A stretch of 64,000 nt of DNA from Phycisphaerales bacterium. GTDB lineage: Bacteria > Planctomycetota > Phycisphaerae > UBA1845 > UTPLA1. Positions 41,594 through 49,986 of the stretch are shown here, in pieces; position 1 is the stretch's first letter, and the number at the start of each line of letters is the position of its first letter. The stretch is taken from positions 3,596,001-3,660,000 of the forward strand of contig JACKHI010000001.1 in NCBI GenBank assembly GCA_020639075.1, read 5' to 3'. The position numbers and the translations under genes were made by a program. Below the pieces are notes generated by a model. The model was given only the letters and a program-made list of their open reading frames with translations. It was not told the DNA's origin and did not search any database.

Positions 41594-42580
41594 CTAATTG
41601 AATCGAAGCGTCGCCCAGACGGGAAAATGGTCGGATGGATAGTGGCCGTCGAAATCGTCGTGAGCAATATCCGCGTCAATCACATCGAAGGCGCTCTGCG
41701 GGATGAAAATGTAGTCAATCTTCTCACCGGTGCGATCACCAACCCAGCTGTCGAATGTGCCGACTTTCTTCTCATCGGGATGGGGAATTCGGTACGAGTC
41801 CAAGAGTCGAACACGATGCCGGGTTGTCGAATCGCCATCCAGCGTGATTCTCGCCTCGCCGATCGCCCGGATGGGAGGGCTGGATTCGCCGGCGTTAAAG
41901 TCGCCCGTGAGGATGACATTCGACGCCGGCGATCGGTCGTTGATTCGATCGATCACGAGCTTGGCGCTGCGAAGTCGCGACTCCGCCGACGCATGATCGA
42001 GATGGACGTTGAAATGAAACAGCGTCTCGCCCGTGGCGCGGTCGCGGAATCTCGCCCACGTACATATGCGACACAGCTGATTGCCCCAGGATGCACTGCA
42101 GACGATTTCCGGCGTGTCGGAAAACCAGAAGGTGCCGCCGTCCTGCCGTTCGAATCGATCCCGGTCATAAAGGATCGCGGCGTACTCCCCCGCCTCCTTG
42201 CCGTCGTCGCGGCCGACGCCGAATACGTCATATCGCGGCAGCGCCTTCTTCAGCTCGTCCAACTGAAAGTGGAGCGCCTCCTGAAGGCCGATGATGTCGG
42301 GGTTGTACTTGCGAATCACGTCGAAAACGTGATCGCATCGCACTCGCCAGCGATTGGGCCCGTCGTTCGCCGTTCCGTATCGGATATTGAACGACATGAC
42401 GGTCAGTGAACGATTGGTATCGGCGGGGACTGATGCCGCGGCGGGTTGAGTGGCGGGCGTCGGGCGATCGGCTCGCGCCGCGACATCGCACGCGACGCCG
42501 CAAAGCGCAATAAAAAAAGCGAGCCCCGCCTGCGAGGACGCCGGGACCCGCCTCTTAATTCGATTCAATGATGAATACAT
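41594..42580 (-). CDS. Endonuclease/exonuclease/phosphatase-fold lipoprotein
   Basis: A 328-residue EEP-family metal-dependent phosphodiesterase with an N-terminal lipoprotein-like signal (LAFFIALCGVAC, Cys31). Core motifs: SLTVMSFNIRYG, DIIGLQEALHFQLDEL, FHFNVHLDHASAESR, NVILTGDFNAGESS, KIDYIFIPQ and the C-terminal SDHFPVWATLRF. The residues N..E..H..D-x-N..D..SDH are all present. Such exported members hydrolyse nucleic acid or phosphoester substrates; the target is not known. It starts 16 bases after the stop of the 38-residue peptide gene, so both may be one transcript. Confidence 0.85.
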   Translation of the reverse strand: MYSSLNRIKRRVPASSQAGLAFFIALCGVACDVAARADRPTPATQPAAASVPADTNRSLTVMSFNIRYGTANDGPNRWRVRCDHVFDVIRKYNPDIIGLQEALHFQLDELKKALPRYDVFGVGRDDGKEAGEYAAILYDRDRFERQDGGTFWFSDTPEIVCSASWGNQLCRICTWARFRDRATGETLFHFNVHLDHASAESRLRSAKLVIDRINDRSPASNVILTGDFNAGESSPPIRAIGEARITLDGDSTTRHRVRLLDSYRIPHPDEKKVGTFDSWVGDRTGEKIDYIFIPQSAFDVIDADIAHDDFDGHYPSDHFPVWATLRFN

Positions 42581-42596
42581 CCGCCGCGCGACGAGT

Positions 42597-42713
42597 TTAC
42601 ATCATCGTGTCGGTCGGGAAGAGTTCGGAAAGACCGCCGGTAAACAGCTGAATGATCAAATTGAGAATAAAGAAGAAGCCGTAGGACAGCGCGCCGCCAA
42701 TAAGATTAAACAT
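42597..42713 (-). CDS. 38-residue hydrophobic peptide (small membrane protein candidate)
   Basis: A short frame on the minus strand, ATG at 42713, stop at 42597. The product runs MFNLIGGALS, YGFFFILNLI, IQLFTGGLSE, LFPTDTMM: a single membrane helix (about 11-25) with Gly-rich flanks. GGGAGAA lies about seven bases upstream of the start. It precedes the phosphodiesterase gene by 16 bases. No homologue recognised; a real small protein is suggested by the ribosome-binding site, hydrophobic pattern and operon position. The rest of 42714-42872 shows nothing else. Confidence 0.6.
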   Translation of the reverse strand: MFNLIGGALSYGFFFILNLIIQLFTGGLSELFPTDTMM

Positions 42714-42872
42714 CGCTCAGTTCTCCCAATCTGGTCCGATGACGTTCGGATACACTCGATCAACCGGACGCTCGCCGGCGAAGCGTACGATTATGAGCGA
42801 GAGGCAGCGCGGATGCAATCCGACGGCGCGGACGCGGCGGCGGGAATTGGATCACTGTAATTTCAAGTCAGA

Positions 42873-43727
42873 TCAGCCCTTACAGGCGGCGACGAAATGG
42901 CGGAGCAGATCGGCCTCAGTGATGATGCCGACAATCTGGTCATCGTCCATGACGGGAAGAGCGCCGAATCGCTGGCTGACCATGATATCGGCGACCTCGG
43001 CGAGGGCCTCCCGCACGTGGGTCGTCTTGGGCTGGCGCGTCATCACATCGATCATCGACACTTCGGGGCGATGGTGTCGGGCGTCGTCGACGTCGTCCTC
43101 GAAGTCAATCTCGAAGCCGCTCAGGAACCGGCGCATGTCGCGATCGGAAACGATGCCGACGAGGCGGCCGTCCTCCACGATGGGGACGTGTCGGAATTTA
43201 TGCGTCTGCATCACGCGAGCGGCATGGCGAAATGTGTCGTTCGGCCCGAGCGTGATGACGGGCGATGTCATGTGATCGCCGACTTTCTTGAATCGCCAGC
43301 CCTCGAGCTTCGCAATCTTCCGGTCATCCAGATAGCACTTGAGAAAGTCGGTCTGCGTGACGATCCCGGCGAGACGATCGCGATAGACAAGCGGAAGGGC
43401 TCGAATGTTCTTCTCGAGCATCAGCACCGCGCCTTCGTCGGCCGGTGCGTCGGCGGCGATCGTCGTGACGGGGGTGGACATGACCTGTGAGATCCGCGTG
43501 GCGCCGACGCGGGCCGGGCCCTGATGCGACGCCGTCCGCTGTTCGCTCGGGAGCATGCCGACGGCGCGAATAAGATCGCGATCGGAAACCATGCCGAGGA
43601 TCCGGCCCTTGTCCACGACGGGCAAATGCCGAAAATGGTTGGCGTCGAGCAGCGCAATGGCCTCGTCGATCGAGTCCTCGGGACCGATCGTGACGACGCG
43701 GGCACCACCGAGTTCAACAAGTTGCAT
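42873..43727 (-). CDS. Four-CBS-domain protein
   Basis: A 284-residue cytoplasmic protein made almost wholly of CBS repeats. Four units are visible, each with the pattern ...HFRHLPVVDKGRILGMVSDRDLIRA (about 30-55), ALPLVYRDRLAGIVTQTDFLK, KFRHVPIVEDGRLVGIVSDRDMRRF and RFGALPVMDDDQIVGIITEADLLRH. CBS tandem pairs bind adenosine nucleotides and often regulate partners; no effector domain is attached here, so it probably acts as a stand-alone sensor. Divergent from the HAD gene with a 94-base shared promoter gap. Confidence 0.88.
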   Translation of the reverse strand: MQLVELGGARVVTIGPEDSIDEAIALLDANHFRHLPVVDKGRILGMVSDRDLIRAVGMLPSEQRTASHQGPARVGATRISQVMSTPVTTIAADAPADEGAVLMLEKNIRALPLVYRDRLAGIVTQTDFLKCYLDDRKIAKLEGWRFKKVGDHMTSPVITLGPNDTFRHAARVMQTHKFRHVPIVEDGRLVGIVSDRDMRRFLSGFEIDFEDDVDDARHHRPEVSMIDVMTRQPKTTHVREALAEVADIMVSQRFGALPVMDDDQIVGIITEADLLRHFVAACKG

Positions 43728-43821
43728 GGTCGGGTCCTTTGTTCAGCCCGCCGACCCATTGCGGACCGCCAACGGTTGCTAATCTTTGGGACCCGAGCCG
43801 CCTTTGTCAATCAATACACAC

Positions 43822-44538
43822 ATGCAGGGGGTCCGCTTGACGACACTAAACCCGCCATACGCCGTGATTTTTGACTTTGACGGCGTCCTGTTCGAATCGG
43901 AACAGTTGCACTTTGAGGCGCTCGCACGGGTTTTTGCGGAAAACGGCGTCAATATGACATGGGCGGAGTATGCCGAGAAATACGTGGGATTAAGCGATCG
44001 CGAGATTATCGAGCGGCTCGTCCGGGACCACCCGGAATTGATCGACATCGATCGCACGACGGCATTGGATCGGAAAGGCCGGTTCTACGAGGCACTGACG
44101 AGGGAAGGCATCAGGCCGATCGACGGCGCACGGGAGCTGATCTCCAGACTGCGGAGCGACGCCGTACCCATGGCGATTTGCAGCGGATCGCGACGCGACG
44201 AAATCGAGCGACTGCTGCATCTGTCGGGGTTGGCGGCGAATTTCGATGCAATCGTGGCGACGGAAGATGTGTCGGCCTCCAAGCCGAGCCCGGAGGGGTA
44301 TCGGCTCGCGCTTCAGCAGTTGCGGGCGATCCACCCGTCGCTCTCAGCCGGACAATGCGTAGTATTGGAGGATGCGGCAGCGGGGATCCTGGCAGCGAAG
44401 ACCGCCGGAATGCGAGCCGTCGCCTTGCGAAAAACGTACGGCGACGCCGAAAGCGCCGCCCCGCAGGCGGTCATCTCAACGTTTGGCGACGTTACGCCGG
44501 CGTTCATTCACGGGCTGATCGTGGCGCCTTCTTCTTGA
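43822..44538 (+). CDS. HAD-superfamily phosphatase, beta-phosphoglucomutase-like
   Basis: A 238-residue HAD hydrolase. Motif I is AVIFDFDGVLFESEQLHFEAL (nucleophile first Asp), motif II AICSGSRRDEIE, motif III region VSASKPSPEGY and motif IV VVLEDAAAGILAAKTAGM. The cap of about 75 residues after motif I fits the beta-PGM/phosphatase subgroup acting on sugar phosphates. Start uncertain: ATG 43822, or TTG 43837 preceded by AGGGGG at five bases. The 3' end overlaps the next gene tail to tail by 31 bases. Confidence 0.85.
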   Translation: MQGVRLTTLNPPYAVIFDFDGVLFESEQLHFEALARVFAENGVNMTWAEYAEKYVGLSDREIIERLVRDHPELIDIDRTTALDRKGRFYEALTREGIRPIDGARELISRLRSDAVPMAICSGSRRDEIERLLHLSGLAANFDAIVATEDVSASKPSPEGYRLALQQLRAIHPSLSAGQCVVLEDAAAGILAAKTAGMRAVALRKTYGDAESAAPQAVISTFGDVTPAFIHGLIVAPSS

Positions 44539-46865
44539 ATGAGGGGTGTGGGACCCGCCCGCCGTTTTGCCTCGGGGATCGGCTCGACGCCGAGTTTGCG
44601 GCAGACGCGCTCGTAGGTCTCACGGCGATTCCAGGTGAACGCGAACTCATCCATTGACTGCTTGAGCAGTTGTTCGAAGGTGAAAGGAATGGCCTGCCGC
44701 TTGGCGACCATCTGCTTGTGATAGTACTTGTACACTTCGCGAGCGCGCTCGAGATATTGCGCTGACAACTCATCTTCGTCATACGCAAGCTGGAGAATCG
44801 ACTGTCGCATGAGGCCCTGGACGCGTCTTACCGTCACGCGATAGTCGCCCAGGGCGCGATCTTCGGGGACCTCTTTCATCAGGAAGCCGTCCAAGCCGTT
44901 GTCATACATGGGATCCGGAACTTCCGCCCGGAGGATATCGAAGATCTTGCGGGCGTCTTCCTGATAGCCGCGTTCCTGGTACGTCACAATGGCGTCGCGC
45001 ATGAACCCGACGAAGCCCGTCTGGAAGTTGATTGACACGTGTCGCGTGTCGCCGCCCGTCTCTTCCTTGAGATACGGTTCGGACGCATCGAAGAATGCCT
45101 GGATCAACACGGGAACGACGCGCAGGTCAGGCGACAACAGCGGCGGCTCCCCCATCCTGGCCTCGGGACTCATGGCGATGCGTCCGCGATAGTACATTTT
45201 CTGGAGGCAGTAGAATTCGATTCGATCGGCGTTCAGCTTGTGGATATCGACGGGGGCACGCTTGTCCGTGCCGATTTCCGTACCGAGATTCGCCCAGTAC
45301 AAAGAATGGGACTCGGCGAAACGATAGTCAAAAATAACGCCGAATCCGTTGTGCATATGAACGATGCGCATCGGATCGAGCTTGAGTTCATTGCGCAGAC
45401 GATACGCCCGCCAGAACCACTCCAGGATGTTCTTGGCCGGCGCGATATCCTCGTCATTCCAGACTTTCATGAAGTCGGCGATGACTTCATCCTGCAGGTG
45501 CGCCTCGACGTTCGGCATCGCCAGGTTGTCGTCGTGAATTGCCTGCATGATACCCAGGAAGATGTCCTCCTTCGTAAAGTCGAAGTCGAACTCGCCCGTC
45601 TCGCCGTCGCTCTGGTCGTTCTTGAGCCCCTTGAGGGCCCGGATACCGCGTTTCAGGTCGGTGACGTCCTGTTGATACGCGGAATTCAACGGCTCGATAT
45701 CCAGACCGGCGTGATCGGACCACAGCGCTTGCAGAGCATTGCGGACGCGCTCGTGTTTCGGATCTCGCAAGTACTTGAGAAACTCGCGGGCCTTCAGATC
45801 CTGATCGTCCTTGGGCGTGTTGGGCATCTTGATCTTGCCGGTCCGCATGGAATTCATGAGACCGCCGAAGACGCCGGGGGCGGAGATGTCGAAGCCGTAA
45901 CGACTCAATTCTCGCGCGAATGCAGCTGCTTCGGGATCGTCTCGAAGGAGCCCCGAAATGCCGCCGCCGGATTCGAAGTCCGACGCTTGTCGCCGAAGCT
46001 CCTCGATCATCGCCTTGCAGACTTTCAGGTTGACGTGAAGCAGATCGAGCAGCGTCTCGATCTCTGTCGGATTCAGTCCTTCCCGGCCGAGCCCCTCGAC
46101 GTAGGCGTCGACGTCGGGCTTGTCCGTGTCGAGCAAAGCGACGACTTCCTTCGGCTGCAACGACGTCAGGCGATATTGCGAAATGAGGGTCTTGACGACG
46201 GCGTCGCCGTAGAGTTCGTCAAATCGTGTCGGCATCAGCGCGAGCGGCGGATAGTCGTAATTGCGATAGAAATCACCGCGGACCCGGCCCGGCTCGACGT
46301 AGTCCAACGGCGGCTCGCCGAGAACGTGCTCGACGATGAGCGCGAACTGGTTCTTGTAATACCAATGCGCGTCATCCATGAAGTCGCCGACTTTATGGAA
46401 CAGGATCCAGGACAATTCGCGATAGAGCTGCGTGTTGTTGGGGTTGAGCGGGATGCCCTTGTCCCGGAGTTGTTCGTAACCGTTGCGCACCCAGCGCCAT
46501 CGCTCCTCCGGCGCGCTGCAGGTGACGGAAATGTTGTAGGCCATGTTCCACGCCTGGAATGCCCACACGTCGGGGAACTTCGGCTCCAGTTCGCAGATCA
46601 GTTCGGCCAGCTGGTAGGCATCGAAGATCCGGCCGTCGTCCTTTGACTTTGTGGCGCGCAGCCAGAGAACGTCGACGAGCGGCGCGCGGGCGATGGCCAG
46701 AAGGGGCGTATAGAGCCGGGACATCGCGGCCGTATCGGGGGCCGGCGGAAGCACGAGATGCGCCTCTTTGCGCGCCGTCTGAATGGGCGCAATCATCGTG
46801 GTGGCCGCAAAGAAGATGGCGGCGGCCAACAAGACGTAGGCAATCTGGCGCGTTCGGGGTCTCAT
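44508..46865 (-). CDS. Large unknown membrane-anchored protein
   Basis: A 785-residue protein of unrecognised family. GAGGAA lies nine bases before ATG 46865. One N-terminal helix (RQIAYVLLAAAIFFAATTMIAPI, about 7-29) anchors a long extracytoplasmic or periplasmic part, mostly alpha-helical, with WLRATKSKDDGRIFDAYQLAELICELEPKFPDVWAFQAWNMAYNISV, a stretch resembling TPR-type repeats. No catalytic motif seen. It lies 99 bases downstream of the ABC permease in the same direction, so it likely belongs to the same transcript and may be an accessory to that transporter. Confidence 0.7.
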   Translation of the reverse strand: MRPRTRQIAYVLLAAAIFFAATTMIAPIQTARKEAHLVLPPAPDTAAMSRLYTPLLAIARAPLVDVLWLRATKSKDDGRIFDAYQLAELICELEPKFPDVWAFQAWNMAYNISVTCSAPEERWRWVRNGYEQLRDKGIPLNPNNTQLYRELSWILFHKVGDFMDDAHWYYKNQFALIVEHVLGEPPLDYVEPGRVRGDFYRNYDYPPLALMPTRFDELYGDAVVKTLISQYRLTSLQPKEVVALLDTDKPDVDAYVEGLGREGLNPTEIETLLDLLHVNLKVCKAMIEELRRQASDFESGGGISGLLRDDPEAAAFARELSRYGFDISAPGVFGGLMNSMRTGKIKMPNTPKDDQDLKAREFLKYLRDPKHERVRNALQALWSDHAGLDIEPLNSAYQQDVTDLKRGIRALKGLKNDQSDGETGEFDFDFTKEDIFLGIMQAIHDDNLAMPNVEAHLQDEVIADFMKVWNDEDIAPAKNILEWFWRAYRLRNELKLDPMRIVHMHNGFGVIFDYRFAESHSLYWANLGTEIGTDKRAPVDIHKLNADRIEFYCLQKMYYRGRIAMSPEARMGEPPLLSPDLRVVPVLIQAFFDASEPYLKEETGGDTRHVSINFQTGFVGFMRDAIVTYQERGYQEDARKIFDILRAEVPDPMYDNGLDGFLMKEVPEDRALGDYRVTVRRVQGLMRQSILQLAYDEDELSAQYLERAREVYKYYHKQMVAKRQAIPFTFEQLLKQSMDEFAFTWNRRETYERVCRKLGVEPIPEAKRRAGPTPLIQEEGATISP

Positions 46866-46964
46866 GAATGTCAATTCCTCAGTCCTGCCCCGCCCCGCAT
46901 CAATCTCAGGGCGGTTCAAGCGCCGTTTGCGCCCGGGCGCATTTCGGCCGTGCGCGCAGCGGCG

Positions 46965-48716
46965 CTAAACGATGACGGCGGCGAGTTCGCGACGCCGAAA
47001 TACGAGGACGCCGATGAACATCGTCACGCCGCCCTTGATCAGCACAAACCTCCAAAACAAATCGAACAGCCGCGGCCAGCCGATTGAGCGGCCCTCGATC
47101 AAGTCACCGACCGGGTTCGAGTCGCCGATGGCCAGGACCCACCCCATCGCATCCACCGTCGCGCGGCGAACATGGAATTCCCAGCTTTGTACTTCGTTGG
47201 GATTGTAGTAGTCCGTGGTAACAGCGAGTGACTCGGCGACAAACCCCATCGACGATGAGATGACGTAAAGGCAGACGAGGATCAGTGCCGCAACGGGAAA
47301 CGTCAGAAACGTGGATGCAAACACGCCGAACGAGGCCAGACACGTAATCGGCACGAGCAGCGCCAGGCACGTTTGAAACAGGTTCGTCTCAAAGGAACTC
47401 ACGACATACATCACTTCCAGATTCTTGGTGAGATCGAACATGAGGGCGGTATTGCGCGGATCCTCGTTCCGCAGTGCGACTTGAATCGAACCGTCCGGCG
47501 AGACGCAATCGATCGGCAATTCGATTTCCTGTACCGTCCGGGCCTGGATCGGCGGCGGAATCGCGATGACAGTCGCCGACTTCGGGTCGCCGATGAGCCA
47601 TGCGGCCCAGACTTTGTCCTCTTCCAGGAGCATGTTGATTTCGTCAAAGCGAAGCGGCGGGAGGGCCGATTCAGAATCGAGCTTGTAGCGCAAGCTCATG
47701 AGGGCGTCATTGCGCTTGTCGGGCGGCGGCCCCTTCATCGTCCACGTCAGATCGCCGAACGGATGAATCGTGCTCATCGCGCCGAAGATCTCGTTACGGA
47801 GCGCTTCCATGATGCGCTCCCGGGGCAGATCCGTCGGCAGGCGTCCCTCCTTCTCGAGGGTGGCGTATCGCTTGTCGGCGAGGTCGGCGATCGCCTTGTA
47901 GTCGATCTCCGGTCGAACAGAGGCGCGACCAACAAGCACCTGCCGCCGCAGTTCATCACCGCGACGCAGGTCAACGCGCGTCGATTCGGGGAGTTTCAGC
48001 AGGATGTCGCCGATTTCCTGGCGCGACATGCCCGTCGATTCCTGCATGGCCGTGATGATCGGGCTCTGCATCCCTTTGGCGCCGGGGCCTCGAACATTGC
48101 CTAGGGCCGCGACGACGCGCTCGGCCTGCGCCTGCGTCAAACCGCCGTCCGTTTCCAGCTGATGCTGAAGCGTGTTCTTGAATCCGGCGACGATCTGTCG
48201 CGTACCGATGTAGGTGCCGACGCCGACGATCGCCATGAGACCGACGTTCAGCGTCATGATGCCGCACCATTTGCCGGCGAGGATCTGCCATCGCGGCACG
48301 GGCTTGGTGACGAGACCGAAGATCTGGCGGCTTTCGATTTCGCGCGAGAGCGATCGGCAGGAGAAGAGAATCGTCAGAAGCGCGAGGACGAAACTCGAGA
48401 AGCCGAGCGAGTAGGCCATGAACATCTGGACGCGCCCCTTGATTGTCGCGTCGCCCGTGGCCATGAAATAGAAGATCGGCACCGAGACGATGATCAACAG
48501 GGCAAAGCCGGATGCGACTTTGGCGCGAATACCCTCGGCGAGTGTCGAGCGTGCCACGGCGAAGATCGTCTGATTAGCGCCTCGCAGCGTCCAGCCGCCG
48601 ATTTCGCCGCCGTGCCCGACGAGCACGCCGCGAATCACGAACACCAATACGATCAACGCGATCAGCACTCCGATGCCGATCATGATCACGGAAAAGTTGT
48701 TGATGGTGTTGTCCAT
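46965..48716 (-). CDS. ABC-2-type transporter permease
   Basis: A 583-residue membrane protein with about six hydrophobic segments: around 8-31, 68-85, 98-120, 148-168, then a 250-residue polar insertion (about 170-425) and a cluster of segments near 435-570. Segment ALLTILFSCRSLSREIESRQIFGLVTKPVPRWQILAGKWCG matches the ABC-2 (Gld/Nod-type) permease signature before the first coupling helix. Partner of the ATPase gene 34 bases upstream. The long exported loop (VVAALGNVRGPGAKGMQSP onward) is typical of planctomycete permeases. Substrate unknown. Confidence 0.82.
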   Translation of the reverse strand: MDNTINNFSVIMIGIGVLIALIVLVFVIRGVLVGHGGEIGGWTLRGANQTIFAVARSTLAEGIRAKVASGFALLIIVSVPIFYFMATGDATIKGRVQMFMAYSLGFSSFVLALLTILFSCRSLSREIESRQIFGLVTKPVPRWQILAGKWCGIMTLNVGLMAIVGVGTYIGTRQIVAGFKNTLQHQLETDGGLTQAQAERVVAALGNVRGPGAKGMQSPIITAMQESTGMSRQEIGDILLKLPESTRVDLRRGDELRRQVLVGRASVRPEIDYKAIADLADKRYATLEKEGRLPTDLPRERIMEALRNEIFGAMSTIHPFGDLTWTMKGPPPDKRNDALMSLRYKLDSESALPPLRFDEINMLLEEDKVWAAWLIGDPKSATVIAIPPPIQARTVQEIELPIDCVSPDGSIQVALRNEDPRNTALMFDLTKNLEVMYVVSSFETNLFQTCLALLVPITCLASFGVFASTFLTFPVAALILVCLYVISSSMGFVAESLAVTTDYYNPNEVQSWEFHVRRATVDAMGWVLAIGDSNPVGDLIEGRSIGWPRLFDLFWRFVLIKGGVTMFIGVLVFRRRELAAVIV

Positions 48717-48750
48717 CAGATTGTCGTCAGGCTGCGGCAGGCGTCAGGCG

Positions 48751-49929
48751 TTACTTCTTGTCAGGCCCCATGAGCCGATCGAGCACATCCGATTTCGGCT
48801 GAGATTTCTCTTCCGACTTGTCGGCCGACTCCGACGCAGGCGCTTTCGACGTTGCGGCGGCGGACGATGACCGCTCCCCTTTCGTAAGTTCTTCGAGCAC
48901 ATCGGCCCGGGCGACCGGCCCTGCCGGCTCGACGGGCGTCATGACGGGCTCCTTCAACTCGTCCTTCCCTGCGTCCACGAGCGCTTCGACGAGTTCGCTG
49001 CCCGTCTGGCGCTGCGGGCGCGCCGAGAGGAACTCGGGCATGCCTTCCGACTCTTCGGCGCCCGACGTCGCGATCTGCTGCCGCTGCGCTTCGGCAATGA
49101 CGCGGAAAAAGAGATTCTCCAGGCGATCGGTCGGATGATCGACGCGGAGCAGCTCGCTGCCGGATTTAGCGACGAGTTCCCGAATTTTCTGAATCGTATT
49201 CTCGTCCAGATGTTTCGCGAGAATCTGCGTCGTATCCTGGCGCTTGAGAAGCTCTTCGACGGTACCGACAGCCTGTTGACGACCGCCATACATAATGACG
49301 ACGCGATCGCAGACATCCTCGACGTCAGCCAGAAGATGGGAACTCAGAATCACGGTCTTGCCGCGCTCGCCGAGTTCCTTGATGACGTTCTTGACTTTCA
49401 GCGTTCCCGCCGGATCGAGCCCCGACGTCGGTTCGTCGAGGATCAGCAGATCGGGATCGTTCATGAGCGCCTGGGCGAGGCCGATGCGTCGCGCCATACC
49501 CTTGGAATAGGTGCCGACGGGGCGCTTGGCCGCCTTCTTCAAGCCGACTTTTTCAATCAGCTGTTCGGTCCGCCGCTTGCGCTCATATCGATCGAGCTTG
49601 AAGAGGCGGCCGTAGTAATCAAGCGTTTCATAGGCGTTCAGATAGCGATAGAGATAGGACTCTTCCGGCAGGAACCCGATCTGCGACTTGACGGCCGTGT
49701 CCGTCGGCATTTTGCCGAGCACGCGTGCGGCGCCCGACGTCGGATAGAGTAGACCGAGAAGCATCTTGATCGTCGTCGACTTGCCCGAGCCGTTGGGGCC
49801 GAGCAGACCGAAGACTTCGCCGGGCCGAACCTCCATATCGAGGTTGTCGACGGCGCGGACTTTGTCCCGACCCCAGAAGTCCTGGAAAATCTTCGTCAGC
49901 GCGATGCATTCGACAACATTCATAGTCAT
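48751..49929 (-). CDS. ABC-2-type transporter ATP-binding protein
   Basis: A 392-residue ATPase. Motifs: GLLGPNGSGKSTTIKMLLGLL (Walker A), YSKGMARRIGLAQAL (signature), LLILDEPTSGLDPAG (Walker B) and VILSSHLLADVEDVCD (H-loop), typical of the drug/lipid exporter class with the ABC-2 permease. The C-terminal 160 residues extend past the NBD: a regulatory region (QILAKHLDENTIQKIRELV) and a low-complexity Ser/Ala/Pro/Glu tail (AATSKAPASESADKSEEKS). It is followed by its permease 34 bases downstream and preceded by the HflK-like gene. Confidence 0.92.
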   Translation of the reverse strand: MTMNVVECIALTKIFQDFWGRDKVRAVDNLDMEVRPGEVFGLLGPNGSGKSTTIKMLLGLLYPTSGAARVLGKMPTDTAVKSQIGFLPEESYLYRYLNAYETLDYYGRLFKLDRYERKRRTEQLIEKVGLKKAAKRPVGTYSKGMARRIGLAQALMNDPDLLILDEPTSGLDPAGTLKVKNVIKELGERGKTVILSSHLLADVEDVCDRVVIMYGGRQQAVGTVEELLKRQDTTQILAKHLDENTIQKIRELVAKSGSELLRVDHPTDRLENLFFRVIAEAQRQQIATSGAEESEGMPEFLSARPQRQTGSELVEALVDAGKDELKEPVMTPVEPAGPVARADVLEELTKGERSSSAAATSKAPASESADKSEEKSQPKSDVLDRLMGPDKK

Positions 49930-49986
49930 GGATTCGGTTCGTATTTCCGCCTGCTCGCGCCGCGTCGGTCTGCGGCCGGCTGAACG

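Noticed and set aside
45039..46646. 535-residue plus-strand frame inside the large membrane protein gene
   Set aside because: High-GC codon bias opens antisense frames; the minus strand has a signal anchor, a ribosome-binding site and operon placement, the plus strand none.
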